Positions 1-12,863 are shown, numbered from the stretch's first letter. The stretch is 64,000 nt of DNA from an uncultured Rhodospirillaceae bacterium (GCA_903901915.1 CAIUSV010000021.1:1-64000); one strand, 5' to 3'. Made by a program: numbers and translations. Notes: generated by a model not told the origin, from the letters alone.

Positions 1-260
1 AGCACGGTCAGGAAGATCACCGGCAAGGTAATCTGGGCGGCCCGCATGCGGCGCAGCACCTCGATGCCGTTGATACCCGGCATCTTCCAGTCCAGCAACA
101 GCAGATCAGGCCGCTTTTCGCTCTCCATGGCGGCCAGGAAGTCGTCGCCGCACGCCCAGGCCCGCACGCCATAGCCGGTATCGCCCAGATTGCCCGCCAA
201 GGTTTCGCGGAACAGCGGGTCGTCATCGACGATGCCGATCAGCGTGGGATCATTTTCCAT
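1..260 (-). CDS. Response regulator receiver domain, cut by window edge
   Basis: Reading the minus strand from the ATG at 258-260 gives the first 86 residues of a CheY-like receiver. The acidic pocket (IVDDDP), the phosphorylatable Asp in LLLLDWKMPG and the Thr of VIFLT are all present. The C-terminal part lies outside the window, so it may be a lone receiver or may carry an output domain. The start overlaps the stop of the upstream lipoprotein gene by 11 nt, so the two are probably co-transcribed. Confidence 0.85.
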   Translation of the reverse strand, partial: MENDPTLIGIVDDDPLFRETLAGNLGDTGYGVRAWACGDDFLAAMESEKRPDLLLLDWKMPGINGIEVLRRMRAAQITLPVIFLTV

Positions 261-663
261 TGCGGCCTCCCGCATCGCGCAGGCGCTTGAAGCAGATGCC
301 GGCATCCTTGCCTCCTTCGAATTCGTAGCTGAGGACCCGTTCGACCTCGGATTCCACCTCGGGATAAAACACCAGCGACAAGGCGCAATCGCCCCGGCGG
401 TAGTGCCAGATGGTGCCCATGGCGCGCACCGTCTCGCTGGCCGGACGGCCCAGCAAGGCGCGGGCGTCGTCGCGGCTCAGGCCGCTCAGGCTTTCGGGTG
501 AGACGGGGGAGGGAGGAGCGGAGCGGGGCGGATCGGGACGAGGCGGCGGCGGCTTGGGGATGGTCGCTGTCGGCGAGGCAATGGGGGGAGGCGGCTTAGA
601 GGAACAGGCCGCCAACCCCATCATCAGGATAATCGTCACGACCCGCCACACCACCTTCGGCAC
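250..663 (-). CDS. Small proline-rich lipoprotein, SmpA/BamE-like C-terminus
   Basis: 137 residues from a GTG start. A short hydrophobic signal ends in a lipobox (LAAC at about residues 17-20), followed by a proline-rich linker to about residue 55. The last 80 residues (LSRDDARALLGRP... then an aromatic stretch and YRRGDCALSLVFYPE) resemble the small BamE/SmpA fold, which often begins with a 'GxpxxxvxxxLGxP' helix; this is a structural guess only. It is translationally coupled to the following response regulator, suggesting an envelope-linked signalling role. A distinct function cannot be assigned. Confidence 0.7.
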   Translation of the reverse strand: MPKVVWRVVTIILMMGLAACSSKPPPPIASPTATIPKPPPPRPDPPRSAPPSPVSPESLSGLSRDDARALLGRPASETVRAMGTIWHYRRGDCALSLVFYPEVESEVERVLSYEFEGGKDAGICFKRLRDAGGRNGK

Positions 664-759
664 TCCCGTGAATGACCCGTCGGCATCCTAATCCATACAG
701 GAATACTCAGGTATGACTTGGGTCACAGAGGGCGCGGCACAACGGGGGAAACGTTCCGA

Positions 760-1329
760 TCAATGGCCATGGCCCATGGCCGCACCATTGCCGTGCTCTC
801 CCCCCTGGCCACCGGGCTTGTTTGCCGCGAGGCCACCGCCCAGGGTGGAGGAAGCGGAGGAGGCTCCGTGCGAGTTGGTCCCGGTGGTCAGGGCGGCACC
901 GCTGTTACGAGTGAAATGCCCGTTGCCGGGACTGACCACCCGCGTGACGCCGCTGGCCGTGGTCACGGTGAGTTCACGACGCGAAAAGTTGCCGCGTTGG
1001 CGATGGATGGCGGCCGGGGGATTCGCATCGCGGCGGATGACCTGTCCCAGAGACTTGTCTGAGATCAGGCCGTCGCGCTTCATTTCGTGGAAGATCTCGC
1101 CCCAACCGTCACCCGACATCTTAGCGGTGGCGATCTGGTCGCGGGTCCAGTAGGTGGGGCCGGTCTGAGCGCTGTAGAGGGACTCGGCGATGGACTTGTT
1201 ACCGGGTGGCAGGGTGTCGAAGGCGCCGGAAATGTTGGCGGGTGCGGTGGCGGCCTGCTGGGCCAGCGTGCCACTCAGGCCTAGCACCGACACGATGGCG
1301 GCGATTCCAATGGTCTTCAGGGTTTGCAT
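760..1329 (-). CDS. Secreted protein of unknown function with Gly/His-rich tail
   Basis: 189 residues starting at ATG with a Sec signal peptide (positive start, hydrophobic stretch to about residue 22, likely cleavage after TLA). The central part (IAESLYSAQ...WTRDQIATAKMSGDGWGEIFHEMKRDGLI) is compact and soluble, and resembles small periplasmic proteins of unknown function in Rhodospirillales. The C-terminal 50 residues are Gly, Ser and His rich and probably disordered. It lies 12 nt downstream of the DUF3568-type lipoprotein gene, so both are probably exported envelope proteins of one transcript. No catalytic motif is visible. Confidence 0.7.
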   Translation of the reverse strand: MQTLKTIGIAAIVSVLGLSGTLAQQAATAPANISGAFDTLPPGNKSIAESLYSAQTGPTYWTRDQIATAKMSGDGWGEIFHEMKRDGLISDKSLGQVIRRDANPPAAIHRQRGNFSRRELTVTTASGVTRVVSPGNGHFTRNSGAALTTGTNSHGASSASSTLGGGLAANKPGGQGGEHGNGAAMGHGH

Positions 1330-1341
1330 GGCGAAACCTCC

Positions 1342-1788
1342 TTAACGGCGAGCGGTGGCCGCCGTCTTGCTCTCAAGGTGGTCGGCAGTCTGAAGAATGA
1401 TTTCCGTGGCGGTGGCGCTGTCCTTGAACAGCATGTTCTCGGCGGCGACCACCCGCATGCGGGTCATACGCGGAGTAAGGCGCTCGAATTGGATCTCGAT
1501 CTCGCGGTCGGCGGCGATGGCGATGACCTGGCGTCCACTCTCGGTTTTGGCATCATCGGTGATCTTGACCGACATGTCGGCCAGAGCCATTTGGTTGGCG
1601 GCATAGACCTGATCCAGCGAAGCGGTGAAGGTCTTGTAGGCGATGCCGTTTAAGGTGTGCTCCACCCCCACATTGGCAGCGGTGCCGCCGCCGATCCCCA
1701 GCATGGTGAGGCCAACTCCACCGGCGCATCCCGGCAGGGAGAGACTGCCAACCATCAGGGTGGAAATCAAAAAAATCCTGGGGATCAT
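1342..1788 (-). CDS. DUF3568-type lipoprotein
   Basis: 148 residues. The ATG at 1786-1788 is chosen because AAGGAG lies at the right distance upstream and the frame opens with a textbook lipoprotein signal (MIPRIFLISTLMVGSLSLPGC), whereas the longer frame upstream looks non-coding. The mature part carries GVEHTLNGIAYKTF, then a predicted alternation of strands ending in 'FKDSATATEIILQTADHL', as in DUF3568 family lipoproteins. These are small periplasm-facing proteins of unknown role found in many proteobacteria. It is first of a two-gene unit with the secreted protein after it. Confidence 0.75.
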   Translation of the reverse strand: MIPRIFLISTLMVGSLSLPGCAGGVGLTMLGIGGGTAANVGVEHTLNGIAYKTFTASLDQVYAANQMALADMSVKITDDAKTESGRQVIAIAADREIEIQFERLTPRMTRMRVVAAENMLFKDSATATEIILQTADHLESKTAATARR

Positions 1789-2215
1789 GGCGAGGCTCCT
1801 TGATACATGGGAACAAGGATGCGCCGCCAGCCGTGATCTGAGGGTGAGGATGCCGTGACAAGACTGTGACTTTATAGCTCGGGGTATCGCACAAAAACGG
1901 CCAGTATGGCCTGTGTGACACGACGGTATCGTCCTGCGGGCATATCTTTGGAACACTACGGAATAGACCGAGACTCCCCCATTGCCAGATCAGAGATCAA
2001 ATGGGTATCCGCGCCTCCCAGCGGTGCCCATTTTTATCCCCATGGGGACGCCAATTCAGAGCAACGCTGATAAATCGGGCGTGTCAGACGTCCCCTGCTG
2101 TTGTAGCTTTGGCGCCAGATTAAAGTTGGGCGCCAAAATCGCAGACCCTTCCGCTTGATCGGGGCGAGGCCAGTCGGGCAGTTGCCCGCCGTCGTGTCCG
2201 GGGCCCCATCGAAAG
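1789..2215. other. Intergenic region, 427 bp, no gene seen
   Basis: No reading frame here has a convincing start, composition or family match. It should hold the promoter of the lipoprotein unit on the minus strand and the 3' end of the alcohol dehydrogenase transcript. At 1999-2033 there is an interrupted hairpin (AAATGGG and CCGC paired with GCGG and CCCATTT) followed on the plus strand by five T. It may act as a terminator, but its T-run faces away from the nearest upstream gene. Confidence 0.4.
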
Positions 2216-3268
2216 TCATTTCCCCAGCGACGCAATGTCGATGACGAAGCGGTACTTGACGTCGCTTTTCACCATACGGTCATAGGCCTTGTCGATATCC
2301 TGGGCGCGGATCATCTCGATATCGGCGACGATACCCCGCTCGGCACAGAAATCCAGCATCTCCTGGGTTTCGGGCAAGCCGCCGATCAGCGAGCCGGCGA
2401 TGGACCGGCGCTTGAAGATCAGCGGCTGGATGCTAGGTGACGGATGGGGGTGTTCCGGCACGCCCACCAGGCACATCGTGCCGTCGCGTTTCAGCAGATT
2501 GGTGTAGGCGTCCAGGTCGTGGCTTGATCCCACCGTGTCCAGGATGAAGTCGAAGCTGTCGGCATGGCGGGCCATGTCGTCCGGGTTCTTCGAGATGATC
2601 ACCACATCGGCGCCCAGTTTCAGGGCATCGGCCCGCTTGGATTCGGAGGTGGTGAAGGCGACGGTATGGGCGCCCATGGCGTGGGCAAGCTTGATGCCCA
2701 TGTGGCCCAGTCCGCCGATGCCGACAATGCCAACTTTCCTGCCCGGCCCGGCGCCCCAATGGCGCAGCGGGGAATAGGTGGTGATTCCGGCGCATAGGAG
2801 CGGCGCGACCGCCGCCAATTGCTCCTTGGGGTGGCGGATCTTCAGCACGAACCGCTCATGCACGACGATCTGTTGGGAGTAGCCGCCGAGGGTATGCCCG
2901 GGGGCGTCCGGCGTCGGCGAGTTGTAGGTGGCGGTCCAGCCGGTCTCGCAAAACTGCTCCAGGCCCTCGCCGCAGGACGGGCAGGTCTGGCAACTGTCCA
3001 CCAGGCAGCCCACGCCTACCGTATCGCCAGCCTTGTAGCGGGTGACATGGGCGCCGACGGCGCTGACATGACCGACGATCTCGTGGCCGGGAACGCATGG
3101 ATACAAGGTGCCCTCCCACTCCGAGCGCACGGTGTGCAGGTCGGAATGGCAGACGCCGCAATAGGCGATCTCGATCTGGACGTCGTGGGGGCCGGGCGCG
3201 CGGCGCCGGATGTCCATGGGCTCCAAATGCTTGTGAGCGGCGTGGGCGCCATAGGCTTTGACGGTCAT
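2216..3268 (-). CDS. Zinc-dependent alcohol dehydrogenase, NAD(P)H-linked
   Basis: 350 residues, full length for the medium-chain dehydrogenase family. Catalytic zinc ligands are visible in GVCHSDLH (Cys, His) and PGHEIVG; the structural zinc site is the four-Cys loop GCLVDSCQTCPSCGEGLEQFC. The Rossmann segment GIVGIGGLGHMGIKLA follows. The order and loops match the YahK/cinnamyl-alcohol-dehydrogenase branch, which reduces aldehydes with NADPH. It forms a minus-strand run with an aldo/keto reductase and a cupin gene, divergent from a LysR gene, which suggests an inducible aldehyde or quinone response. Substrate is not determined. Confidence 0.9.
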   Translation of the reverse strand: MTVKAYGAHAAHKHLEPMDIRRRAPGPHDVQIEIAYCGVCHSDLHTVRSEWEGTLYPCVPGHEIVGHVSAVGAHVTRYKAGDTVGVGCLVDSCQTCPSCGEGLEQFCETGWTATYNSPTPDAPGHTLGGYSQQIVVHERFVLKIRHPKEQLAAVAPLLCAGITTYSPLRHWGAGPGRKVGIVGIGGLGHMGIKLAHAMGAHTVAFTTSESKRADALKLGADVVIISKNPDDMARHADSFDFILDTVGSSHDLDAYTNLLKRDGTMCLVGVPEHPHPSPSIQPLIFKRRSIAGSLIGGLPETQEMLDFCAERGIVADIEMIRAQDIDKAYDRMVKSDVKYRFVIDIASLGK

Positions 3269-3292
3269 GGGGGCTCTCCTCGTGGTCGCTTC

Positions 3293-4703
<1,411 letters not shown>

Positions 4704-4758
4704 GGGCGGGATCTTTCCTGCCAAATGACGTTGGACGGCAATTTAGCCGTTGCGTGGT

Positions 4759-4786
4759 CATGCGATTAGATGGGTAAAATCGCATG
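4759..4786. promoter_or_regulatory. 9-bp inverted repeat, candidate LysR operator
   Basis: CATGCGATT and AATCGCATG form a perfect 9-bp inverted repeat separated by 10 bp in the divergent interval between the cupin and LysR genes. LysR proteins usually bind an interrupted dyad at exactly such a place and control both directions. That the neighbouring LysR binds here is an inference from position. Confidence 0.6.
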
Positions 4787-4808
4787 AAGTAATGAATAGG
4801 ACTCATGA

Positions 4809-7709
<2,901 letters not shown>

Positions 7710-7713
<4 letters not shown>

Positions 7714-7988
7714 TGCCGGAAAACAACCACGGCCCCCTGATCCGCGGTGTCGCCCGGCGTCGCCGCCACCAGAAAGCGGCGGCTGAAGGAGAGCGGTCGT
7801 TCTTCCGCAGTCTCGGCATCATCGGCGGGCTGGGCTGGATGATCGTGCTGCCCATGCTCGGCGGCCTGGGATTGGGGCGCTGGCTCGATGGCCGCTTTGG
7901 CAGCGGGATCATGTGGACCGGCGCCCTGTTGCTGGCGGGCCTCGGCTTTGGCTGCCGTCTCGCCTGGCGAAGGATTCATCACCCATGA
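7710..7988 (+). CDS. atpQ: N-ATPase accessory membrane protein AtpQ (AtpI-like)
   Basis: 92 residues with an Arg-rich N-terminus and two predicted membrane helices (SLGIIGGLGWMIVLPMLGGLGLG and the segment around MWTGALLLAGLGFG). This size and topology fit the AtpI-like product that follows epsilon in N-type ATPase operons. AtpI-like proteins help assemble the c-ring or supply magnesium; which applies here is not known. It overlaps both neighbours by 4 nt. Confidence 0.85.
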
Positions 7989-8221
7989 TCGCGTTCTACG
8001 CCCTGCTTGGTCTTGCTCTTGGCCTCACCTATTTCGCCCTGCTGAAGGCTGGGCTGCGCTTCGTCGACCGGCCGCTGGTGCTGGGGATGACTTCGGTGGT
8101 CCGGCTGGCCGTGGTGGCGGCGGTATTCTGGGCGGTCGCCCAGGCCGGGGCGATGCCGTTGATGGCAACCCTGGGCGGATTTGTCGCCGGCCGCTGGCTG
8201 ATGGTGTGGAGTGCCCGATGA
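7985..8221 (+). CDS. atpR: N-ATPase accessory membrane protein AtpR
   Basis: 78 residues from the ATG at 7985, which overlaps the atpQ stop. The protein is almost entirely hydrophobic with three predicted membrane helices and two buried Arg (RFVDRP, VVRLAVV). AtpR is found only in N-type ATPase operons, between AtpQ and subunit a. Its presence is therefore diagnostic for the operon type. It has been proposed to pair with AtpQ in assembly; nothing in the sequence proves this. Confidence 0.88.
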   Translation: MIAFYALLGLALGLTYFALLKAGLRFVDRPLVLGMTSVVRLAVVAAVFWAVAQAGAMPLMATLGGFVAGRWLMVWSAR

Positions 8222-8886
8222 TCGACGCCGCCCCCTTCGCCCCCCAGGTGCTGTTCCGCTTCGGTCCGGTTGCCATCGGCCGGGCGGTGGTGACCACCTG
8301 GGGCATCATGACGGCCCTGACCGTCGGTCTTGGACTGACCACATGGCGGCTGCGGCCGGGACGGGTACAGGCGGGGCTCGAACTGGTGGTCGAGGCGATC
8401 TGCGGTCAGATCGAGGAAACCATGCAGGTACCGCCTCGGCCCTATCTGCCGCTGCTCGGCACATTGTTTCTGTTCGTGCTGGTGGCCAACCTGTCGCCAT
8501 TGCTGCCGGGAGTTCAGGCCCCCACCGCCCGGCTGGAAACCACCGCCGCGCTGGCGCTGGTGGTGTTCTTCGCCGGCCACGTCTTTGGCATTCGCAGACG
8601 TGGACTGAAACGTTATCTCATCCATTACCTGGAACCCAACCCGCTGCTGCTGCCGCTGACGCTGTTGTCGGAATTCACCCGCACCTTCGCCCTGATGATC
8701 CGTCTGTTCGGCAACATCATGAGCCATGAACTGGTGATCGCCGTGGTGCTCGGCCTCGCCGGGCTGCTGGTGCCGGTGCCGATCATGGCGCTGGGCATGC
8801 TGATCGGTGCGGTTCAGGCCTATATCTTCGCCATTCTCGCCGCGGTCTTCCTGGGAGCCGCCATCGGGGCGGTGGAAGCCGCTTGA
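8218..8886 (+). CDS. atpB: N-type ATPase Fo subunit a
   Basis: 222 residues from the ATG overlapping the atpR stop (ATGA). Five to six membrane helices are predicted. The essential Arg of the ion channel is in MIRLFGNIMSHE, the equivalent of the conserved R in the RLFGN motif, and LIGAVQAYIFAIL matches the last helix. It is shorter than typical housekeeping a subunits, as expected for this operon class. The subunit forms the two half-channels that load and unload the c-ring. Confidence 0.94.
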   Translation: MIDAAPFAPQVLFRFGPVAIGRAVVTTWGIMTALTVGLGLTTWRLRPGRVQAGLELVVEAICGQIEETMQVPPRPYLPLLGTLFLFVLVANLSPLLPGVQAPTARLETTAALALVVFFAGHVFGIRRRGLKRYLIHYLEPNPLLLPLTLLSEFTRTFALMIRLFGNIMSHELVIAVVLGLAGLLVPVPIMALGMLIGAVQAYIFAILAAVFLGAAIGAVEAA

Positions 8887-8900
8887 AGGAGGAACGATCC

Positions 8901-9161
8901 ATGCCCACCGAGATCATTTCCATTTGCAGCATCATCGGCGCGGTCGTCGCCGTGGTGTTCGGTGCCATCGGTCCCGCCCTGGCCGAGGGCAAGGCGGTCG
9001 TGGCGGCGATGGAAGCCATCGCCCGTCAACCCGATTCGGCGGGGATGCTGTCTCGGACCTTGTTCGTCGGTCTGGCGATGATCGAAACCATGGCGATCTA
9101 CTGCCTGGTCATCGCCTTGCTGCTGCTCTACGCCAATCCGTTCGCCGTTCACGCGCCATGA
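8901..9161 (+). CDS. atpE: N-type ATPase Fo subunit c
   Basis: 86 residues; the ATG at 8901 follows AAGGAGGAACGATCC, the strongest ribosome-binding site of the operon, as expected for the most abundant subunit. Two membrane helices form a hairpin with the polar loop ARQPDS. Helix 1 has Glu29 (PALAEGKA) and helix 2 has Glu62 followed by Thr63 and Tyr67 (IETMAIY), the paired-carboxylate site typical of N-type c subunits. This motif was first predicted to bind sodium, but a studied N-type rotor ring binds protons, so ion choice cannot be read from sequence alone. Confidence 0.94.
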   Translation: MPTEIISICSIIGAVVAVVFGAIGPALAEGKAVVAAMEAIARQPDSAGMLSRTLFVGLAMIETMAIYCLVIALLLLYANPFAVHAP

Positions 9162-9889
9162 ACCTCGACTGGTCGACATTGGCGCTGCAGACGGTCAACT
9201 TCCTGGTGCTGGTCTGGCTGTTGCAACGTTTCCTTTACCGCCCGGTTCTGGCGGTGATCGACCGTCGCCGCGCCGAAACCCAGAGTCTTCACGATCGCGC
9301 GTTGGAGGCCGAGCACAAGGCCGAGGCTGCCGAGCGGGAGTGGCGGCGCCGCGCCGAGGCGTTGGAGATCGACGCCGCCCGCCTGCGCGGCGAGGCGGAG
9401 GACGAGGCGCGGGGCCGTGCCGAGATGGTGATGGCGCAAGCCCGGTGTCAGGCCGATCGGATTCGCGTCGAGGCGCGGGAAACCATCGATGCCGAACGGA
9501 CCGCCGCCGCCGCCGATCTCCGGACGCAGGCGGCTGGGGTTGCGACGGTGTTGGCGACACGGATGCTGGAGGTGGTGGCGCCGGGGGTGGGGGCGGCGCC
9601 GTTTCTGGCGCGGCTGATCGATCGGCTTGCCGTGATGGCGCCGGCTGACCGGGCATTGCTGGGCCAGGACATGGCGCGGGTGGAGATCGCTCCGCCGCTG
9701 CCGGCCGAAGCCCAGGAGTACTGGAGCCGCCGTCTGGCCGAATATGTTGGCGACGTAAGCTTCGTCGATGCCCCCGAACTGATCGCCGGGGTGCGGCTGG
9801 CGACGCCGTCGGCGGCGCTGGAGGTCAGTTGGGCCGACACTTTGGCGCGGGCGCGGGAAGGAATGGCGGGCGATGCCGAACCTGACTGA
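9158..9889 (+). CDS. atpF: N-type ATPase Fo subunit b, long form
   Basis: 243 residues, much longer than the 155-170 of ordinary b. One N-terminal membrane helix (LALQTVNFLVLVWLLQRFLYRPVLAVID) leads into a charged Ala/Glu/Arg coiled coil to about residue 150. The last 90 residues form a separate globular tail ending ELIAGVRLATPSAALEVSW, which recalls the C-terminal part of the delta subunit. The operon has no delta gene, so the tail probably supplies the delta function of tying the stalk to alpha. Start overlaps the atpE stop by 4 nt. Confidence 0.92.
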   Translation: MNLDWSTLALQTVNFLVLVWLLQRFLYRPVLAVIDRRRAETQSLHDRALEAEHKAEAAEREWRRRAEALEIDAARLRGEAEDEARGRAEMVMAQARCQADRIRVEARETIDAERTAAAADLRTQAAGVATVLATRMLEVVAPGVGAAPFLARLIDRLAVMAPADRALLGQDMARVEIAPPLPAEAQEYWSRRLAEYVGDVSFVDAPELIAGVRLATPSAALEVSWADTLARAREGMAGDAEPD

Positions 9890-11390
9890 CGACATCGTAC
9901 ATTGGGCCGAACAGGCGAGTGCCGACGCCGGCCGGGTGACGGTCGAGCCCGATCTGCGCGAACTGGGCGGTGTCGTGCGGATCGGCGACGGGGTTGCCAT
10001 CGTCGATGGCCTGCCGACCGCGCGTCAGGACGAGATGTTGCGCTTCGCCGGAGGCGGGTTGGGCATGGCGGTGACCCTGGACCCCGGCCGTATCGGTGTC
10101 GTGATGTTGTCGCCCTGGGACGGAATCGCCGCCGGCTCGCGGGTGGAGCGCAGCGGCGACGTGGTGCGGGTTCCGGTGGGCGATGCGTTGCTGGGGCGAG
10201 TGATCGACCCGCTGGGCCGCCCGCTCGACACTCTCGCCGCGCCGCTCTGCCACCGGACCGAGCCGGTCGAGAGGCCGGCATTGGCCATCGTCGATCGCGA
10301 CCTCGTTTCCCGGCCGCTGGCGACCGGCATCACCGCCATCGACGCCATGATCCCCATCGGTCGCGGCCAGCGCGAACTGATCATCGGCGATCGCAAGACC
10401 GGCAAAACCGCCATCGCCGCCGACGCCGTGATCAACCAGAAAACCAGCGACGTCGTTTGCGTGTGGGCGGCGATCGGCCAGAGAACCTCGTCGGTCAACC
10501 GTCTGATCGACGCCATTACCCGTCATGGCCCCCGCGAGCGCACCATCTTCGTCGTCGCCGAGGCGTCCGGACCGCCGGGGCTGGCGTGGCTGGCACCCTA
10601 TGCCGCCTGTACCATGGCCGAGTATTTCAGCGAGCAGGGCAGGGATGTCCTGCTGGTGATCGACGATCTTACCCGCCACGCCGCCACCCACCGCGAGGTG
10701 TCGCTGCTGTTGCGCCGTCCGCCCGGGCGCGAGGCCTATCCCGGAGACATCTTCTACGCCCAGTCCCGCCTGCTGGAGCGCGGCGCGCGGCGCGCCGCCA
10801 GCCTGGGCGGCGGTTCGCTGACCATCTTGCCCATCGCCGAGACCCAGGGCGGCAATTTGACCGCCTATATTCCCACCAACCTGATCTCCATCACCGACGG
10901 CCAGATCATCCTCGACCCCAAGCTGTTCTACGAAGGCCAGAAGCCGGCGGTCAATGTCGGGCTGTCGGTGTCGCGGGTGGGGGCCAAGGCGCAACCTCCC
11001 ATCCTGCAACGTCTGGCCGGGTCGCTTCGTCTCGACTACGCCCAGTTCCTCGAACTGGAGGTGTTTACCCGGTTCGGCGCCATGGCCGACGAGCACACCC
11101 GACGGGTGGTCGAGCATGGGCGGCGCATCCGTTCGTTGCTGATCCAGGGCAACACCCAGGTGCGGCCGCTGGCCGAGCAGGTCGCCGGCCTGCTGGCCCT
11201 TGGTGAAAACCTGCTTGATCCACTGCCTCCGGCAGCCGTGCTGGCCTTCAAGGACGGATTGGCCGCGTGGCTGGCCGGCGAGTGCTCCGACCTCGTCGGG
11301 CGCCTCGAGGCGGAGGGCGACCTCGACTCTGCCGCCTGCTCCGACCTGGTGGCGCGGCTCAAACGCTTTGTCGCCGGGCTGCCCAGCTGA
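9873..11390 (+). CDS. atpA: N-type ATPase F1 subunit alpha
   Basis: 505 residues. The nucleotide-binding loop is GDRKTGKTA, Walker B is VLLVIDDLTRHA and the arginine-finger loop is SVSRVGAKAQ. Alpha holds the non-catalytic nucleotide sites and contributes the Arg finger to beta. The start overlaps the atpF end by 17 nt, with GGAAGGAA upstream inside atpF. The N-terminal helix that normally binds delta is present but short (MPNLTDDIVHWAEQ), consistent with a delta-less stalk. Confidence 0.95.
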   Translation: MPNLTDDIVHWAEQASADAGRVTVEPDLRELGGVVRIGDGVAIVDGLPTARQDEMLRFAGGGLGMAVTLDPGRIGVVMLSPWDGIAAGSRVERSGDVVRVPVGDALLGRVIDPLGRPLDTLAAPLCHRTEPVERPALAIVDRDLVSRPLATGITAIDAMIPIGRGQRELIIGDRKTGKTAIAADAVINQKTSDVVCVWAAIGQRTSSVNRLIDAITRHGPRERTIFVVAEASGPPGLAWLAPYAACTMAEYFSEQGRDVLLVIDDLTRHAATHREVSLLLRRPPGREAYPGDIFYAQSRLLERGARRAASLGGGSLTILPIAETQGGNLTAYIPTNLISITDGQIILDPKLFYEGQKPAVNVGLSVSRVGAKAQPPILQRLAGSLRLDYAQFLELEVFTRFGAMADEHTRRVVEHGRRIRSLLIQGNTQVRPLAEQVAGLLALGENLLDPLPPAAVLAFKDGLAAWLAGECSDLVGRLEAEGDLDSAACSDLVARLKRFVAGLPS

Positions 11391-12247
11391 TGGAACGGCT
11401 CGGAACCATCAGGGCGCGCATCGACAGCGCCGCCCAATTGCAGGACGTGGTGGCGGCCATGCGCTCGCTGGCGGCCTTGCGTATGCAGCAGGCCGCCGAG
11501 ATACGCGGTGGTGCCCGGCGTTATGCCGATATCGTCGCCGCCGCCCTGAAGCAGGCCTTGCTGCTGGCCGGCGACGGTCCGTCCGCGCCGCCTCTCCGGC
11601 CGCGCCGCGCCCTGCTGGTGTTCTCGGCCGAGCATGGCTTTGTCGGCGGTTATGCCGAAGCCGTGACCGAGGCGGCACGGGCGGCGGCACCGGCGGTGAT
11701 GCTGGCGGTGGGGAACAGGGGGGCACAGTCGCTGATCGATGCCGGGCAATCACTCGATTGGGTGTTGCCGATGGCCTCTCATGCCGGCGGTCTGCCCGAC
11801 GTGGCCCGCCGGATCGCCGACGAGCTAGCCAGTCGCCTTGCCGCCGACGAGTTCACTCATCTCGACGTGATCCACGGACAGGTCGAGGACGGCGCCCGCT
11901 GGCGCATCGTCCGCCAGGCACTGTTTCCCCCCGACCTGGGGCGTTTTCGCAATGGCTCGGTCGCTGACGACCCGCCGATCCACCATCTGCCGGCCCCCGA
12001 GCTGCTGGCCCGGATCGTCGAGGAACATGTGCTGGCCGATCTGGTCCTGGCCGCGACCGAATCCCTGGCGGCCGAGAACGCCGCCCGGCTGGAGGCGATG
12101 ACCGCCGCCGGCGACAATATCCAGCGCAAGCTGGACGATCTGGGCAACCAGGAACGCATCTTGCGTCAGGAACAGATCACCGAGGAACTGCTTGATGTCA
12201 TCAACGGTGCCGAGCTGTTGTTCGGGACCTCCGCCCGAAGGCCATGA
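11390..12247 (+). CDS. atpG: N-type ATPase F1 subunit gamma
   Basis: 285 residues from an ATG that shares one base with the atpA stop (TGATG). The N-terminal helix (MERLGTIRARIDSAAQLQDVVAAMRSLAALRMQQA) and C-terminal helix (RLEAMTAAGDNIQRKLDDLGNQERILRQEQITEELLDVINGAE) form the coiled-coil axle of gamma, with a Rossmann-like middle. It is the last gene of the operon and completes a full set: beta, epsilon, Q, R, a, c, b, alpha, gamma. Confidence 0.94.
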   Translation: MERLGTIRARIDSAAQLQDVVAAMRSLAALRMQQAAEIRGGARRYADIVAAALKQALLLAGDGPSAPPLRPRRALLVFSAEHGFVGGYAEAVTEAARAAAPAVMLAVGNRGAQSLIDAGQSLDWVLPMASHAGGLPDVARRIADELASRLAADEFTHLDVIHGQVEDGARWRIVRQALFPPDLGRFRNGSVADDPPIHHLPAPELLARIVEEHVLADLVLAATESLAAENAARLEAMTAAGDNIQRKLDDLGNQERILRQEQITEELLDVINGAELLFGTSARRP

Positions 12248-12302
12248 CGGATGACGCGTGATATTCACGGCCCGCCCTATCCCTCCGAGTGATGTCGAAA
12301 AC

Positions 12303-12737
12303 TCACGGAAACAGGTCGGCTGAATTCTCGAATATTCTGGTCAGCATCGCGTAGAGAGTACTGATTTCTTCTTCGGAAAATCCCTTCAACGCCAGGCGCT
12401 CGAAATGCAGCGCCCAGGGGATAAGCGTCTTGGTCATTTTCCGGCCCGCCGGCGTTAGATTCACCACCACCGTGCGGGCATCCAGTTTGCTCCGCTCTCG
12501 TGTGATCAGGCCGCGATCATCCATGGTAACCAGCATGCGCGATAGCGTTGACTGCTCAATCGTCGTGTCAACAGTAATGTCGCTGACCTTCAGCTCGCCA
12601 TGGTGCCATAGCACGGCGAGAACCCGCCACATGGGCAGCGTCAGGTTAAAGCGCTCCAATTCCTTGGTGAATGCCGTGGCCAATCTGACCCCGGTTCGAT
12701 TCAGATGATATGGAAGGAAGCGATTCAGGTCGAACAT
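12303..12737 (-). CDS. MarR-family transcriptional regulator
   Basis: 144 residues, standard MarR length. The winged helix is visible as LTLPMWRVLAVLWHHGELKVSDITVDTTIEQSTLSRMLVTMDDRGLITRERSKLDARTVVVNLTPAGR. MarR proteins of this type commonly sense aromatic acids or their CoA esters. It lies after a strong terminator at the end of the ligase/oxidoreductase operon and points the same way, so it is the best local candidate to bind the dyads between that operon and the ABC transporter. Convergent with the ATPase operon. Confidence 0.88.
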   Translation of the reverse strand: MFDLNRFLPYHLNRTGVRLATAFTKELERFNLTLPMWRVLAVLWHHGELKVSDITVDTTIEQSTLSRMLVTMDDRGLITRERSKLDARTVVVNLTPAGRKMTKTLIPWALHFERLALKGFSEEEISTLYAMLTRIFENSADLFP

Positions 12738-12841
12738 GGTCCGCCACTAGGAATGAGAGAGGTTGATTTCAAAGGCTAATGCCACGCTGATCCAAGCTTT
12801 CCAAGCAGAATAGGATAAGTGGCCCGCAAGGGGAGAAATGA

Positions 12842-12863
12842 GGCCGGACCCGAAGGCCCGGCC
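12842..12863 (-). terminator. Rho-independent terminator of the ligase/oxidoreductase operon
   Basis: Read on the minus strand, a 9-bp stem (GGCCGGGCC with GGTCCGGCC, one G-U pair) closes a UUCG tetraloop and is followed by TCATTTCT. It lies about 95 nt after the stop of the zinc-ribbon gene. Confidence 0.7.

Noticed and set aside
2034-2219. 61-codon minus-strand frame after the alcohol dehydrogenase
   Set aside because: No ribosome-binding site, odd composition and no family resemblance; it covers the intergenic hairpin.
9902-11206. Long plus-strand frame inside atpA in another frame
   Set aside because: Arg/Gly-rich shadow of the real alpha subunit; typical of high-GC DNA.
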